The position numbers and the translations under genes are program-made. The notes beneath the pieces were generated by a model, which was not told the DNA's origin, did no database searches, and was given only the letters and a program-made list of their open reading frames with translations. 64,000 nt of DNA. Source: Plectrocnemia conspersa (taxonomy: Eukaryota > Arthropoda > Insecta > Trichoptera > Polycentropodidae). Below are positions 35,290 through 47,789 of the stretch, piece by piece. The DNA is taken from contig VTFK01000574.1 in the NCBI GenBank assembly GCA_009617715.1, positions 49,971 to 113,970 on the forward strand, written 5' to 3'. Position 1 is the stretch's first letter. Each line of letters opens with the position of its first letter.

Positions 35290-37720
35290 TGTTTTTAATG
35301 TATTTTCATATTAATGAATATATTTTACCCCAAAATTTATTTTTCAAGTATCATCCTATAGTTTATATTATCACACATAAAGCTGTATTGCAGCGTCTTT
35401 TAATACCCAGCAGTTGGCTTCGTGCCACATCGATGTTAATTTCAAACTAAATGAACTTTGGTTGTAATTTGCTAAACCACATGCGTTAACTGCACAAATG
35501 GCTGTCTTCTCGTTTTATGCACTTGCGAATAGTAAAACATGCGACATTAGCACTATTTATTGCTAAACAATGCAACTTTGCTTCGTCTCAAATAAACCTC
35601 CGTTTTTTTATACATCAACTGCGAAACGATTGTTTGTTATAATAATATACATACATAAACGACGTTTGTTGGTTTAAATTTAACGGCACAACCATAATTT
35701 CCACAGAACGGGGCGTAACTGCAGATTAAAACCGCATTTGTATGAATTGCTCGTTTTGTTCGCGTTGCGTTTAACTTTAACTCATTTATAAATACGTAAT
35801 GTCTGTTTGTTTATAAACAGAGTTTTGCTTCATCCGAAAAAACTAAAAATGGATGTTTAGTCATCCGTTTTTTGCAGGTTGAAAAAAAAATATATAGAAA
35901 ATGTAAATGCATGGTTTTATATTTTAAAAACATTGAATAATAAATTTTGTATTCTATACCTAATCTAAAATATTTTAAATATTATTATATAGATTGTTTA
36001 AAAAAATATAATTTATAGAGGAAATAACTGCGTTTTCAAAAATGATTGTCATGGAGATTAAGAAGAATAATTCTCTATTTGCTCGTACATACAAAGATTA
36101 TGAAAGGAAATGATTAGGTCATAAAAACAAGTTCGTCTCTAAAGTGGAAATGTCACAACCCTCTTTCTGACAAAATAAAAATCAATAAATAAGTTAGTGG
36201 GTCAAGAACACATTTTATGACATATATCGTTAAAAAATGTAATCAATCGGTGATTTTTACTAATTTTTTTAAAGAAAATAATTACGAAGCATTTAGTTTA
36301 TTGATTCACTACTAATTATTCTTCAATTTGTTATAATTTACAACTCAATTTACTTTTAAGTGCGCCATATTATGTAAATACTTTATTTAAATTATATGAT
36401 TCAATTAAAATCTGCCTGTTTTTATTGAGTTTATTTATTAGATTTTAGTTAGTAATTAAATTAATTTTTTCAATAGTCTTAGACAAATGTAACTTAAAAA
36501 AATGATAATTTATTGTGTATTTTTAAATTTAATTTCGATCAAAATTTTTTAATAAATGTTTTTAATAGTATTGCAATAAATAATTAATTGGCTTTGATGT
36601 TTTACCTGTGACAGGTTATTATTATTTAAGAAAGCAGCTTTATTAATCATTAATAAAAAAAAAAACAATTTCATTACAATTTTTTCTACCACTAATTTTA
36701 ACAATAACTGATATATCAATATTAATATAAGAAAACTCTATACTAATAGTGGGGGTGAAACGATAAAAAAAATACAGTTTTATTGTTAGAAAAAAATCAT
36801 TGATCACTTAAATAAAAAAATTATATATACATTTTTAATGGTGATTTTTCTAAATTTTTTTACCGCATCATATTTAATTGAACATAATAAATATATTTTA
36901 TTTTATAAAATACAAAAAATTAATGAGAAGCTCATTAAATATACAGGAATAAAAATAATACAATGTATTAAATAAGTTTTATTTGTTTGCAAATGATTAA
37001 TCAAATCCAGAATGTTTTATATTTAGAGAGGTTAAAAATAAAATAATTAAATCTACAGTTCTCAGAACGAACAAATACCAGTATTACAACGAAAATATGG
37101 GTCGTTATATTTTTATTGAGACTAGGAAAAATTGCTTTTAAACATAAATTCCTGGAATCAGAAACATTGGCTAAAGCAATAAATATAGAAATATTTGTAA
37201 TAAAATCAAAATAATAGGGATCACAATTTTAATCGAAAAGCTATTTACAATACAATGTAAGGTATTTTTACTTTTTATCTTATCAAATAGATTATTTCTG
37301 ATTTTTCTCTGTGACTCGTATTGAGAATTTAATTGCGTTTATAAATCAATTTTACTATTGATTTAAATAGGTACTTTAAGCTTAATGCCATGAATCGTAT
37401 ATTCCACAATTGATTAACGATAGATCAATGGTAATTAATACCTGAAAGACTATATGGACCCGATCGTTTTTGGAAGATCGTAATTTGTGATTATAAAAAT
37501 ACAATTAAAAAAAAAAATTGAGCCGCAAAATTTACTATAGCAAAATTTTTACCAAGTGAACAAAATTGTATAATATGTTACATGAATTTATTTAAAAAAC
37601 TACGCTAACTAGAATCATTTGTAAGTAGTAGTAGATGATTCATTACATTTCGAACGGAAAATTGTGTTATTAATAATAGTCCTAGATGGGGAAACAAGCA
37701 AAGATAGACGATGCTGCAGA
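35290..37720. other. Very AT-rich stretch without recognised features
   Basis: Long poly-A/T runs and A/T-rich low-complexity sequence dominate, especially 35880-37000. No element or exon was recognised. Confidence 0.45.
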
Positions 37721-37729
37721 AAAGAAAGC

Positions 37730-38430
37730 AAATCCTACTTAAACTATTCATTAACTGGTCGAGAAACTAAAACAGTCCGATTGAACAGTGCATAGACGCA
37801 TTAAACAAATTGGGAAAGCTTGGAAACAATGTGTATATGTATAGAGCGAAAAAAAAAAGTAGGCGCATATTTGCATTATTTAAGAGCTTCTGTATCTTAA
37901 AATTAAGTTGCCTTTCTTGATAATTTGATAACCAATGATTAACAACAGTCGTGATCCAAAAATCAAGTGGCAAGACCTACATCGACACCCGGGCATACAG
38001 TAAAAAAAAAAAAAGTTTTGTGTATATGGTGGGATTTCAAAGGGACTGTGCATTACGAAACTCTCGAATCTGGGAAAATAATAACAGTAAGATTATATTG
38101 TGATTATCTGGTTGGTTTGCGCGACTAAAAAGATCTGCACTTATCCACAAAAGGTAAACAGTTCTACGATACGACAATGCGCGTCCCCATGTGGCAAAAT
38201 TGACTCATTTATTTTCATTTATCTCATCCACCTTAATATTCAAACCTTGCTCCCGACTACCATTTATTGACACTTCTTAGACGGAATGTTTTTTTAAATG
38301 TAGACAATGTAAAAATGGGGCTATCGGAGTAATTTTAATCAAAGCCTGCAACATTTTATGCTAATGGAATTAAATAAATTATTAAGAGGTGGATGAAGGT
38401 TGTTTAAAAAAAAATGTTTTTTTATTTAAA
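37730..38430 (+). pseudogene. Dead mariner transposase, copy 1
   Basis: Recognisable mariner segments occur in order across shifted frames: TVHRRIKQIGKAWKQCV (HTH region), a degraded ITND near 37930 at the site of the first catalytic Asp, and CIWWDFKGTVHYETLESGK (about 38021-38080). Next come DNARPHVAK (38173-38199, second catalytic Asp), a degraded HPPYSPDLAPSDYHLF block reading NLAPDYHLL (about 38245-38275, third Asp), and RWMKVV near the end (about 38388-38405). Several stops and frameshifts rule out function. The spacing fits the DD34D class. TIRs were not located. Confidence 0.8.
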
Positions 38431-38439
38431 ATACGACAT

Positions 38440-39640
38440 TTATTTAGGAAGTACCTATTATATTTTATAGTCAACATAAATTAATGCTAATGTTAATAAG
38501 GGTAAACGATATAATATTTTTTTTCTATACGTAAGTTTTAAGCACAAAGTTACTTAAGGATGTGATGTTAAAGGTGCACTGCCTTTCCAAGAATAGCAAA
38601 GTTGAGAAGATGCCTGAAAAGTTTTAATTAAAACGTCTTTTTCATACTAGATAATCTATAATATTATGCAGATTGAATGTGTGTACTTAGAAGGTTGCAG
38701 ACCTTTTATTAAAATTTTTTTGTTTTAGCTTGTAATACGTTATATAATTTTACTTAATAAAATGTGAAGTGAAAAAACTTATATTTTTCAAGGGTACGGC
38801 AGTCAAAGGGTTAAATATCTTTATTATTAATGTTCGATTGCTACAAACCGACTGCCCCCGGAGCTGTTTGGTTCGTACCGGACATCCAATCGAATATATA
38901 CATTATTTATTGTGGTAATTGTGACTGTTGCCCAGGGCGGGCATGTTAATTGGCCGGATAAGGGTGGTTTCGTAAACTAAATGATTCGTGATTTAGATTT
39001 CAAGCTTTTAGCGTGTTAAACAAGTTATTCAGATTAAGAATATGTATATCGATGTATCTTGAGTTAAGGTGTAATGTATATAAATGTTCTGCTCAAAGGA
39101 TAATTGGCAAACGGCAAGAAAAAAATATCATTTATATTTTTGTTAATACATCTATTAATGTATTACATAAATAAATAGTATATTTCTTACGACTATGGAG
39201 CTTTAGTTATTTATAAAAGTATCTGTGGAGGTTTTAACTTGTTATAATTTAGAGGTCGTTCTAATGATTGTTTTGAACAAACTAAAACAAGTCTCGAAAG
39301 TTATGCCACATACAGTATTTTCACAACAATGGAAAATATATCTCGTGACCAAACATTTTAAGAGTCAACTAATAGCACATCCTTTCCGAAAATTAAATCA
39401 CTCAAAAGCACAGCTAAAATACTACGCTTTGTTTGAAAAGAATGTGCGATGAACATCGCGTTCTAACGTGAGCATAATACTATTGTTCGTTTACCCTTAG
39501 TTATCGATCGCCGGGGTAGCCAGACATTTGGATTGTTGAATTTTCGACTCCTGATTTTAATGTAGCAATTAAATTAAATTGAATCTAATAAATCATTGCG
39601 GTATAAAATTAATTATTTTTGATAACCAGAAAGGATTATT
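38440..39640. other. AT-rich non-coding stretch between two mariner remnants
   Basis: Nothing recognised apart from a GC-richer patch near 38830-38990 and a 75-codon ORF (39225-39452) without a known motif. Confidence 0.35.
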
Positions 39641-39649
39641 ACAACAGAA

Positions 39650-39900
39650 TCATATTGTAGGGAAATTTAAAACTGTATGGTGGTATCTTGGGACTTTACA
39701 TTGAAAATTAATCCTTACATTGAAAATTAACCAGAACACATCCGATGTTGGTAAACAGACTTGTAGAGATATTGCTTCATGATAATGCGAGACCTCATAC
39801 TTAGCTAATTTGAAATTTTGCCTCATTCCCCATATTCTCCCCTACATATTTTAACATTTTTAAACTTTAACCCTTTTTTTGAAGTCATCACGAAAATCAC
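39650..39900 (+). pseudogene. Dead mariner transposase fragment, copy 2
   Basis: LLHDNARPHT (39772-39801) gives the second catalytic-Asp motif of mariner, followed directly by a TAG stop. Downstream, EILPHSPYSPTYFNIFKL (about 39810-39866) matches the HPPYSPDL...F.LF block with the expected spacing. Upstream an exact 16-nt TTACATTGAAAATTAA is repeated with a 19-bp period (39696-39711 and 39715-39730), a small tandem duplication within the copy. The sequence differs from copy 1, so the two come from different insertions or families. Confidence 0.65.
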
Positions 39901-39959
39901 CAGTACTCATTGGGCACTGCCATAAACCTTTGAGCCTAATAATATTGTAATTTAGTATA

Positions 39960-41060
39960 ATTTAAGGCAGTAAATCACTTGAATTTATTGAACCATAATA
40001 TTTTTTTAAATATGGCATTTAGGCGTCCAGTGTCCACCACATATTAACAAATTTCTAAATGGCGCACAAAAATATCAGTCGCGGTGAAAAGGTTAAGATC
40101 TTTTATTCGAATAAGAAAATTAAATAATACAAACCTTTGATGACTGGACAACGGCTTTAAATTAATAGTTTAGTAAACGAGGAATTCATTCATTGTTAAA
40201 TTGTTAAGGAAAATATTATAAAATAAAATACATATGTAAAGTACTTTTTTTATTACAATTAAACTCCAACGTTTAATTGTAATAAAAAATTGTTTATCTA
40301 ACAACAAAATTTTCAAGGATAATGAATATTAATAATATAAAATATATATTCTGCTTTAATTGCACTCGATGTATCAGTTAAAGCCTAATATTATAAATTG
40401 TGAATACGCGCACCAGTTAGAAATACGCGTTCTTCGAAACGATAAATATGCTCTCAGGTACCAGCCAAGTTTATATTAACAATTTCCAAGAATCTCAGAA
40501 TGCTTGGAATGCTATGGACTAGCTTGATTCTATTTTTATTTTCCAATCATAATAATATTTTTATTGCAAGTATAATAATAAGGTTTTCGCAGAAAACCTT
40601 TCACTAAATACACCACGCTTAAGTAAATCGTATAAATAACGTATACAATTATTTGGTGCACTTCCAAGTCATGTCTCTAATTTGGGCATAGGTCGATTTT
40701 TCGTAGGTTTCCAACGTTGAAGCTTGAAGAGTCCAAACATTGTGATATTAATATTTTGTCCGCGATGCTACTTTGTTATACTAAAAGTATGGGATTTATG
40801 GCGTTCACACTGGCAATATGCCAAAGCCATTGTTCGCTGCAAAAGTACGTCGCGGCATAAACGATTGAGTGTAACTAACATGTTGCCGGCCAAAGACCCA
40901 ACGATGTGTCCGTGCACAAAAATATAATACTACATCATACTGCTACATAAAAACGAGTCATTGAATATAAATTGAATTTATATGTATGTGTATGTCAACG
41001 AGTTCGATTAAGATCTGCACTAGCTTGTTATGAGTTTCTGAAGTAATTCAATTTTATATA
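39960..41060. other. Non-coding stretch, no element recognised
   Basis: A/T-rich with a GC-richer patch at about 40770-40920. A short inverted pair, TTTTTTATTACAATTAAAC / GTTTAATTGTAATAAAAAA (about 40247-40288), flanks a few bases and may be a small hairpin. A 67-codon ORF (40724-40927) has no motif. Confidence 0.35.
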
Positions 41061-41086
41061 TCGTAGGAGAAAAATGAACGTCGGGT

Positions 41087-41227
41087 GTGTTGCACAATAT
41101 GCGCAGAAGTTATAAAGTGCAGTTAAGGATGGAAGTAATCGAACCGTTTTCAGTTGCCACTGACAGGCGCAAAATTGGCTTGGTGATTGAACTGTATGGG
41201 GTGGATTACCATCGGCTCCCTATTTAT
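41087..41227 (+). CDS. Possible coding exon with consensus splice donor
   Basis: An open frame of 47 codons ends exactly at a consensus donor TTTAT|GTAAGT (GT at 41228). The composition of 41050-41220 is less A/T-rich than its flanks. A possible acceptor, TATATATCGTAG, ends about 21 bp before the first ATG of the region. The peptide includes MEVIEPFSVATDRRKIGLVI and shows no domain I know. The frame leaves the exon in phase 0, which does not fit direct joining to the exon at 63471 in its long frame. Confidence 0.2.
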
Positions 41228-41445
41228 GTAAGTAAACATCTGTGTATGTTTATTTCATGTATTGAGCATGCATATGTACATATACGTGCTTGTATTTTAT
41301 TTCTTAATATTTTATTTAAATAGTACAGAGTAGTAAGCTTTCAAATTAATTTTATAATATCATTCCTACAACGTATGTTAAAATTTTAATATCAAAAATT
41401 ACGACATAATAAATAAATTTTATTTTGATATATACCAAAGAACAA

Positions 41446-41520
41446 AGCTCAGCAAACTACAGCCCGCGAGCTGGAAATAGATTTTAAACGTGAGCAATGT
41501 ACAATTTAAAGAAAAATAGA
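41446..41520 (+). repeat. Possible hAT-type terminal fragment
   Basis: AAAGCTCAGCAAACTACAGC followed by CCGCGAGCTGGAAATAG resembles ends of hAT elements of the CAGAGCTCAGCAAACTACGGCC type. No partner end was found. Confidence 0.3.
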
Positions 41521-41984
41521 CTTTATCGTGTCAGATGCGGAACCGGTAAAATGCAAGGTGTTTAAAGTAAATTATTTATTGTATTATAAACCAGCAGATA
41601 CTACGTGGGAAATATCTCAAACTTAAATATGTTATTGAACCAGTTCTGTCAGCTGTGAACAATACCGTTCCAAATATCTTATTTTATTAAAAATAGAAGC
41701 TTAATATCCTGACTTGTTCGATGTTTTAGTCATGTTAAAGTTTTATTGATTTTTTTTAATTTTTATGACATTTTTCCGTTTATTCTACGAGACAAATAAA
41801 ACAATTTAAATGAAAATTCATCAGAATATATTTTAATAATTAAATTTCGTTAAATAAATTATATTATTATCATAAACTCACGTTAAAATCAGTGACATAC
41901 AATGATAAATTAGACAATATTGCGACAACACAAAGCCCTCATTACAACTAGAACTAAAGGGTTTCCTATATATAACACGCAAGG

Positions 41985-42470
41985 ATTCTCTGGTTCTTTG
42001 TTACGAAACGGTCACAGGAAACAATATATCACTAGAAGACAAAAAGCACCGTAAAGTCACAACTTTCCCGTTGCACAATTCGATCTCGGAGATGTCCATC
42101 AAGCAAACGTCACTTTCAAAAAGCGTATACATATTTCGTTGTTCTAAGAAGCGAGTGCAACGATTGGCTGGATGATCGCTGCATAATTATGATTGATCAG
42201 CAAGCTTTGCAGCCCTGAATTTATAAGGCTGGCCTTTAACAAGACACCGGCAGATACTCAAAGAGACTAGCAGACACACATCCTGAGAGGGATTCCACTA
42301 TACGAGCACCGCAGCAGAGAGAAACCAACCTTTTTACCAACTAATCAGAACTTTAATGATCATACACGGACATCATCCCTGCGCCACCTTCTCCACCACT
42401 ACTCAAAGCAATTATATATTTTCATAAGTAAAGATTATTACTAAAGACACGATAGATGCCTAAATTCATA
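41985..42470 (+). mobile_element. LTR-like element, plus strand, nearly full
   Basis: The order is GTTACGAAACGGTCACAGGA, GAAGACAAAAAGCACCGTAA, CCCGTTGCACAATTCGATCT, AAACGTCACTTTC, GCGTATACATATTTCGTTGT, TCTAAGAAGCGAGTGCAACG, ATTGGCTGGATGATCGCTGC, CAGCAAGCTTTGCAGCCCTG, GACATCATCCCTGCGCCACC and TTCTCCACCACTAC. It is collinear with the minus-strand copy at 22.83-23.41 kb. No internal gag or pol region is attached, so it is probably another solo LTR or a non-coding retroelement. Confidence 0.65.
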
Positions 42471-42848
42471 ATAGTTTCGAATAGATAAAATTGTAAATTT
42501 TATACAGTATAACGATTTTTTTGGAGCTCAACAAACTTTCTCTCTGGTTTATGGGCCATATGAAAATATTTATATATGTTTTTTAGAATTAATTACAGAA
42601 CTCGAAATTGATTGTTTACAAGATTTTTAATGAAATCTCGTTTGAGTGATTCTAGGACAAAATCTATATTATCCAAACAACCACCAGATAAATTCTCTAA
42701 GTAGGTCGCAATCATCAACAACGAGGACACGGACTGGAATAAATGAAAAAGAAGACATGCAACCTATTAGAGAAAAATAATAAATTTACTTTGCTCGCAA
42801 GATCCAATACGAACGCTCATGCATATCAGGATTTTCAAAGGATATAAC

Positions 42849-43129
42849 TGTTCGCGGCCAAAACCGTATGCAGTGTTTAACGACTAGACGGTATAACGGT
42901 TCTGCATGCAGCCAGTTAGTTGACAATACAACCGCGCCGGGCTCAGCAGCGCTGCAGTCGTTGATCCTTAGTTATGGTGGAGACGACAGCCGAATGCGAC
43001 AACAACTGCACAATTTGTATACAATAGTACACACGAGAGACTGCTCTGCGAATAAAAGCGGCCGGCTCCATTGTTGTACTCTCTCACATCCGAAAGGGTC
43101 AAATAAATTAAGTCTCACCTGTATGTAAC
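42849..43129 (+). mobile_element. Possible second LTR-type element (solo LTR)
   Basis: A GC-rich block starts TGTTCGCGGCCAAAACCG and ends ACCTGTATGTAAC. Near the end it has AATAAAAGC and AAATAAATTAAG, as in LTRs with a poly(A) signal before the U5 part; BEL/Pao-type LTRs often have this form. No clear target duplication flanks it. An 86-codon ORF covering it has no known domain and is probably chance. Confidence 0.3.
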
Positions 43130-43225
43130 GCTGCACACCCACTCGCAATCATCTTATAGAAATAAATTTATACTAATACAATTTATATTATAAATATAAA
43201 CTATTAGCTAACCTAATATAAGCCA

Positions 43226-43262
43226 AGCACACACGCACGGATCTGTCTGTCTGAGTTTGGAC
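43226..43262 (+). repeat. Lone terminus of the 13.65-kb MITE family
   Basis: AAGCACACACGCACGGATCT then GTCTGTCTGAG matches the left TIR at 13651-13680 and the further GTCTGACTGAGCTCGG at about 13738. Only this end is present, so the element is truncated. A small palindrome CCTCAC / GTGAGG lies just after it (about 43272-43287). Confidence 0.45.
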
Positions 43263-43639
43263 AGTCGGTCCCTCACTATCGTGAGGTACCGCAGCTAGTA
43301 AGTGTATAAATACGGGACCCTCAACTTTTAGAGTTTTAAATATATTTTTAGATTCATTCTGATATTTTTCAAATCTAGTTTTTGTATTTATTTGTTGAAA
43401 TTGTATATTTAAATCACTGTGTAGCTGTGCGCTACAATGTAGAATATAAATTTGATGAAAAGGTGCACTACACTGCATACCTTTATTGTTATTTCCTGGA
43501 TTAAAAAATATTAAAATGGTTGCTTAAGTAACTACTAAGGCAACACATTATATTTTACACTACTATCACGTTACCAAACAATTCAGTTATCAATTTAAAA
43601 TTTTATACTTCCATCCTGAGGTGTGAATCACCAATTAGT

Positions 43640-43800
43640 ACCATTGAAACTATTCTTTGTTTGGAAAGGACGCACACTAAACCGTACATTCTACCATACG
43701 CATAATAATATTGGACCGTTTTTTTAAAAGCAGGAACATATTATTCGTGTGTCCAAGAAGTGATGCAATTGGCTCACAAAGGAGACTAAAATTTTTAAAT
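43640..43800 (-). repeat. Dispersed repeat, family X, copy 3 (inverted)
   Basis: The minus strand reads GCCAATTGCATCACTTCTTG then GACACACGAATAATATG, AAACGGTCC and GTCCTTTCCAAACAAAGAAT, in the order seen at 7400-7570 and 3600-3760. The family therefore has at least three copies in both orientations. Confidence 0.5.
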
Positions 43801-43899
43801 TTTTAATTAAATTTTGGTTAAATTTTTGCACGTTCGTGTTCGATAGACATGCGGTTGTTCCAGCGTTACTGTGTGAATTAACGTACTACATGAATTATT

Positions 43900-44770
43900 A
43901 CTTGACAAATTTTTAACAATTAGATAATGTAGTTCTTTCTGTGTACAGACTACAACATACATTTAAATATTTTGAAAATATGTTTGAATAATCATAAAAC
44001 AAAACATTTTATGCTATTTAAAAAGAAGTTTGAAACATTATGAATATGAATAAAACAAAATTTATATTATTTAAAAGTTGGTTTGACAACTGGGCTAAAA
44101 ATAATAATAAATAGCATCTGTTACACATCCAATTAAAAATATAAGACTGAAAAATATTTCATTCTACCTGACTGACCACTTGTATATTTGTTTCAATGCG
44201 CTTAATTATATGTCATTGATTGTGTTGTAGCGTATTTTTAGTATTTTTGTTAAAATCAAGTTTCTCTAAATGTATCTATATTGAAAAAAATATAGCTTGT
44301 TATATTGTTATGTTATGTTATTTTAACTATGATGGAAAGTTTAAATTAAACTGTTAACTGGCAGAAACATATTCAGATTGCAAAGGGTTATGTTGAATAA
44401 CGGCCTCAGCTTACAAAGCTAAGACTATAACTTATGCCCTAATCACAAATACGTCCGATTTAAGTTACGACGCGCGATTGGAGAGCAGAAAATTTATTTT
44501 TCTAAGTAGGTGGATGTGAGCCGCCGACACACATAACAGCTGAGGCTTTAACTGAATGAAATACACGGTGCAGAAAACTGTACTATCTCACTTTATCCCA
44601 GTGTTGGTATATGTGTGTTTAAAGGAATTTATTAGATAAACGCATCGTGCCGGGGCGTTGTTCTGAATAAAGCACGGAATAAACTTGGGTATAATAAACA
44701 TATTTAAAAAAATGTTAAATGATAAAAATCACTTTTTCAATATTTAGTGTTTTTATCAACTTAGTTGATT
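43900..44770. other. Non-coding DNA with a GC-richer patch at 44.4-44.7 kb
   Basis: No element recognised. The patch at 44390-44690 has no repeat partner here and no clear exon. Confidence 0.35.
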
Positions 44771-44781
44771 AAATTTAAAAT

Positions 44782-44935
44782 TAACTATATAATATATTTA
44801 TAAATGCAAAAAATTATAATAAAGTATGGACAATGTTGATGAGTGGAGAAATGTTTTTGAAGATTAAATTAGCTATATAATATATTTATAAATGCAAAAA
44901 ATTATAATAAAGTATGGACAATGTTGATGAGTGGA
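44782..44935. repeat. Tandem duplication with 88-bp period
   Basis: A unit of about 66 bp, containing TATATAATATATTTATAAAT and AAAGTATGGACAATGTTGAT then GAGTGGA, occurs at 44782-44847 and again, nearly identical, at 44870-44935, with 22 bp between. High identity points to a recent duplication or slippage. It lies about 35 bp left of the TA-flanked MITE. Confidence 0.85.
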
Positions 44936-44971
44936 AAGCACAATAATTAAATGATAAAAAATAATAACATA

Positions 44972-45330
44972 TGAGCCGTTGATTTTGAAAGTGGTGCAAG
45001 TCCATTTTGTTAAAAAAAAGTGTTAGAGCTAATTTTCAATATAAATTATTTTTAAATTTCTGTTTTTAATTCATTCTCAATCATATCTATAAATAACAGG
45101 CTAAATTTTTTACTAGTCATTTTTTGGTCAATGATTTTAAAAGTGAGTCAAGTCCACTCAAAACAAAATAATTTTAGTTAATATGTTAGTTACTTTTTAA
45201 GAAAAGACCGTAAATAATATAAAATGAGTATATTATTGCATACTGATATTTTTAAATCAGTTCAAACGCAAACCATTCATCCAACAATAACATAATATGG
45301 TCTTGCCCCACTTTCAAAATCAACGGCTCA
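44972..45330. mobile_element. 359-bp MITE with long TIRs and TA target duplication
   Basis: The left end TGAGCCGTTGATTTTGAAAG then TGGTGCAAGTCCA is mirrored by the right end, inverted, with only 2 mismatches over 33 bp. TA flanks both sides (44970-44971 and 45331-45332), as for Tc1/mariner-type insertion. An internal relative of the TIR (GATTTTAAAAGTGAGTCAAG then TCCACTC, about 45134-45160) forms a subterminal repeat. No coding capacity. The high TIR identity suggests that it is young compared with other elements here. Confidence 0.85.
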
Positions 45331-45339
45331 TATATTGAC

Positions 45340-46900
45340 ATGTGAGACTAAAGCTGAAAATCTCAAAAACTCAAGAATACCAAATATATGATGCAATGAA
45401 TTTTTGATATGATTTTCTGAAATATTTTGATTATTATAGTGTCAGTTTTCCCCATGTTTGTTATTGTATCATATACTCCAAGATGGCGAAGTAGTTGGAT
45501 ATATGCTATAAATATGGCGAAGAACGAAGTCTCGCGATTAAAATTGGCACGATAAAATAACGAACATACTTTATGGAAGCATAAATTTGATGCTGGATTA
45601 TCAATTAGTAAGTGTTGTTTTTAATTAGAAGCTTGTAAGCCGCTGTTCGCCCGTTGGGTGCATGTAATCGTTTATGGGATAGATGCTAACCTAGCGAGTT
45701 TCCTGTTTCGCTATAGATTGGGCAATCAATTGTAAATAACATGCGTTTAGCACTAAATAAAGTAGCAAATATAAATTTTGCTTGAGTCAGTATTTACCGT
45801 TGATTGCTAATCGGTAAATATTTTTTTTAATTAATGAACTGTAGCTGCTAGCTTTTTAACGTGTCATCAAAAATCATCGATTTTGTATGTATTAATAAAT
45901 TATAAAATATAAATATTCTTCATTAAATATCATTTGATACTTAGATCCAATTAATTAATATTATATTAGTATTACAGAAAATATAAAAATAATAAATTAA
46001 TTATGTTATTACCTAATTTTATCACATAAGTAATATAGTAACTATTCTATAAGATTTTACAGCCACAAAAAAAACTGTAAATATATTTTAAACATGGCGT
46101 GCGAACAATAAATATTTATTAACCAGCCGTGCACTGTTTCAATTATACGGACTGTCGGCGCCTCTTTCGGAGTCTGGACCTCAAATTAACGCATTCGCAT
46201 ACATTTTTCGAATCCCCACAAGTTGGACTCGGTACACGATATTCCCACAAAAAGCCCGAAACCGGTATTTGCATAAGACCGGTTTCTTGCGGTGCGTTTA
46301 CGGTGGCATTGATTGATGCGCTCTGCGCAATAATTAGATAAGCGCTGAATATAAAAATTGAACTCGCGAACGAGCTTTAAGTTTTCTTTAGAGGGGCCAT
46401 GATTTATGTGCAGATAATCGACTAGTAGAGCTGTAGATGAATAGTGTTAAAACTAAGTATATGGAGAAGGAGAATCAGTTGGTTATTTATATCCAAATAG
46501 GAAAGTTAATTGGTGGTATAAAATAATCAGTTTATATAATGATTGGAAATTCTTCATATTTTATTGCGTTAATATTTTATGAAGTACTTTATAAATTAAA
46601 TAATATATTTTAATTTAATATTTCTAGATAATAAAATGTTCTTAAGAGCGCGGCATTTTCCACGATATGTTATGTAATTGAGATGTTATCACTCGTTTCA
46701 AAATATTCGATATTTTCAACTATTTGAATATCAAATAGTATAGGATTAAATATTTGAATATTCGAATATATTCGAAAAATAATAAAAAAAATTAAAAATA
46801 CAGTTTTTATAGTGACAACATGTTGATTCAAACTTTAAATTTCATTGAAATTATTCCTGCTGCAAAAAACACTCATCTAATTTCTCGTTTTTGTAGACTT
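45340..46900. other. Non-coding DNA with a GC-richer patch and TATTCGAATA cluster
   Basis: The patch at 46120-46390 has a 70-codon ORF without a known motif. At about 46700-46775 several TATTCGA/TTTGAATA motifs cluster around GAATATTCGAATATATTCG. Similar TATTCGAATA motifs recur at about 49065-49085, on the far side of the interrupted LINE copy. Confidence 0.35.
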
Positions 46901-46904
46901 TATG

Positions 46905-47175
46905 TCAACAATAGATTGCAGCAACTTATTCAGAAAAAAATCCACAGAGAATGCATTAAATTATAAATGATTATTGGACAAGAATAAGTACAAAATCATT
47001 GGAGCTGTGTTCTTGAATTTCAGGAGAACTTTTGAAACAATAGGTAAAAGTATAATTTTAAATAAAATAGATATTATAGGAATAAGTAAAATAGTGTTAG
47101 GATAGTTTACTAATTATTGAAAAAAAATCAAATGGTGATTTCAATGAGAAAATAATATCTCACGGTTGATAGTAT
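46905..47175 (+). pseudogene. LINE family 2 reverse-transcriptase fragment, part 1
   Basis: This aligns with 51660-51945 of the better copy: shared nucleotides include ACAAAATCATTGGAGC, then TTCTTG, ATTTCA and GAAACAATAG at motif A. Many stops and indels. Similarity ends near the VSYGVPQ region. The remainder of this copy lies at 48470-48745, so something of about 1.3 kb separates the two parts. Confidence 0.6.
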
Positions 47176-47789
47176 ATCAATAAAAAAAGTTTTTTCAACC
47201 TGAAATTCTGTATATTATTGCAAAATTTAAAAATAAAAACGTTACGGTATATGTAGATAAATTAGATAACCCAATAATCAAAGAACTTCTTAAAAATATT
47301 ATCCATTAACTAACGAACATTTTTACGGATGTTTGTTATTTTGATATTTCCTCACCATTTGGAAAACCGGAATGATTCACAGATTTATAAACTAGGGAGA
47401 AAAGCTACAATTCGGATAAGTTATCACCGTATTAGTTTATTTTCGTCATTAAGTTAAATATTAAAAAAAATTGCGCGTCAAAGAATATTTGAGAAATAAT
47501 GAATAAAAATGTTTTTTTCATTCCTAATATTTTGTATAAATTGAAAATGGTTGCAATGGTTGCAAACTAGTTATTTGTAATTTAATAATATGTATACTTA
47601 AATGTATAAATGATTTATAAAAAAATATCTATTTATAATATAATATAAAATGCACTCACCCAATTTTTCGGCGTCCTTTTTCTGTTTACAACTGTCACGG
47701 ACACATTTATTTTTATCATTACACAAACCACACTATATCACTATTTGTATTTATTTTGATTATTTGCACATTTTTTTATTGACACTATT

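Noticed and set aside
46700..46790. Cluster of GAATATTC motifs resembling heat-shock elements
   Set aside because: The motifs are A/T palindromes expected in such sequence, with no nearby promoter or gene; related motifs at 49.07 kb suggest repeat origin.
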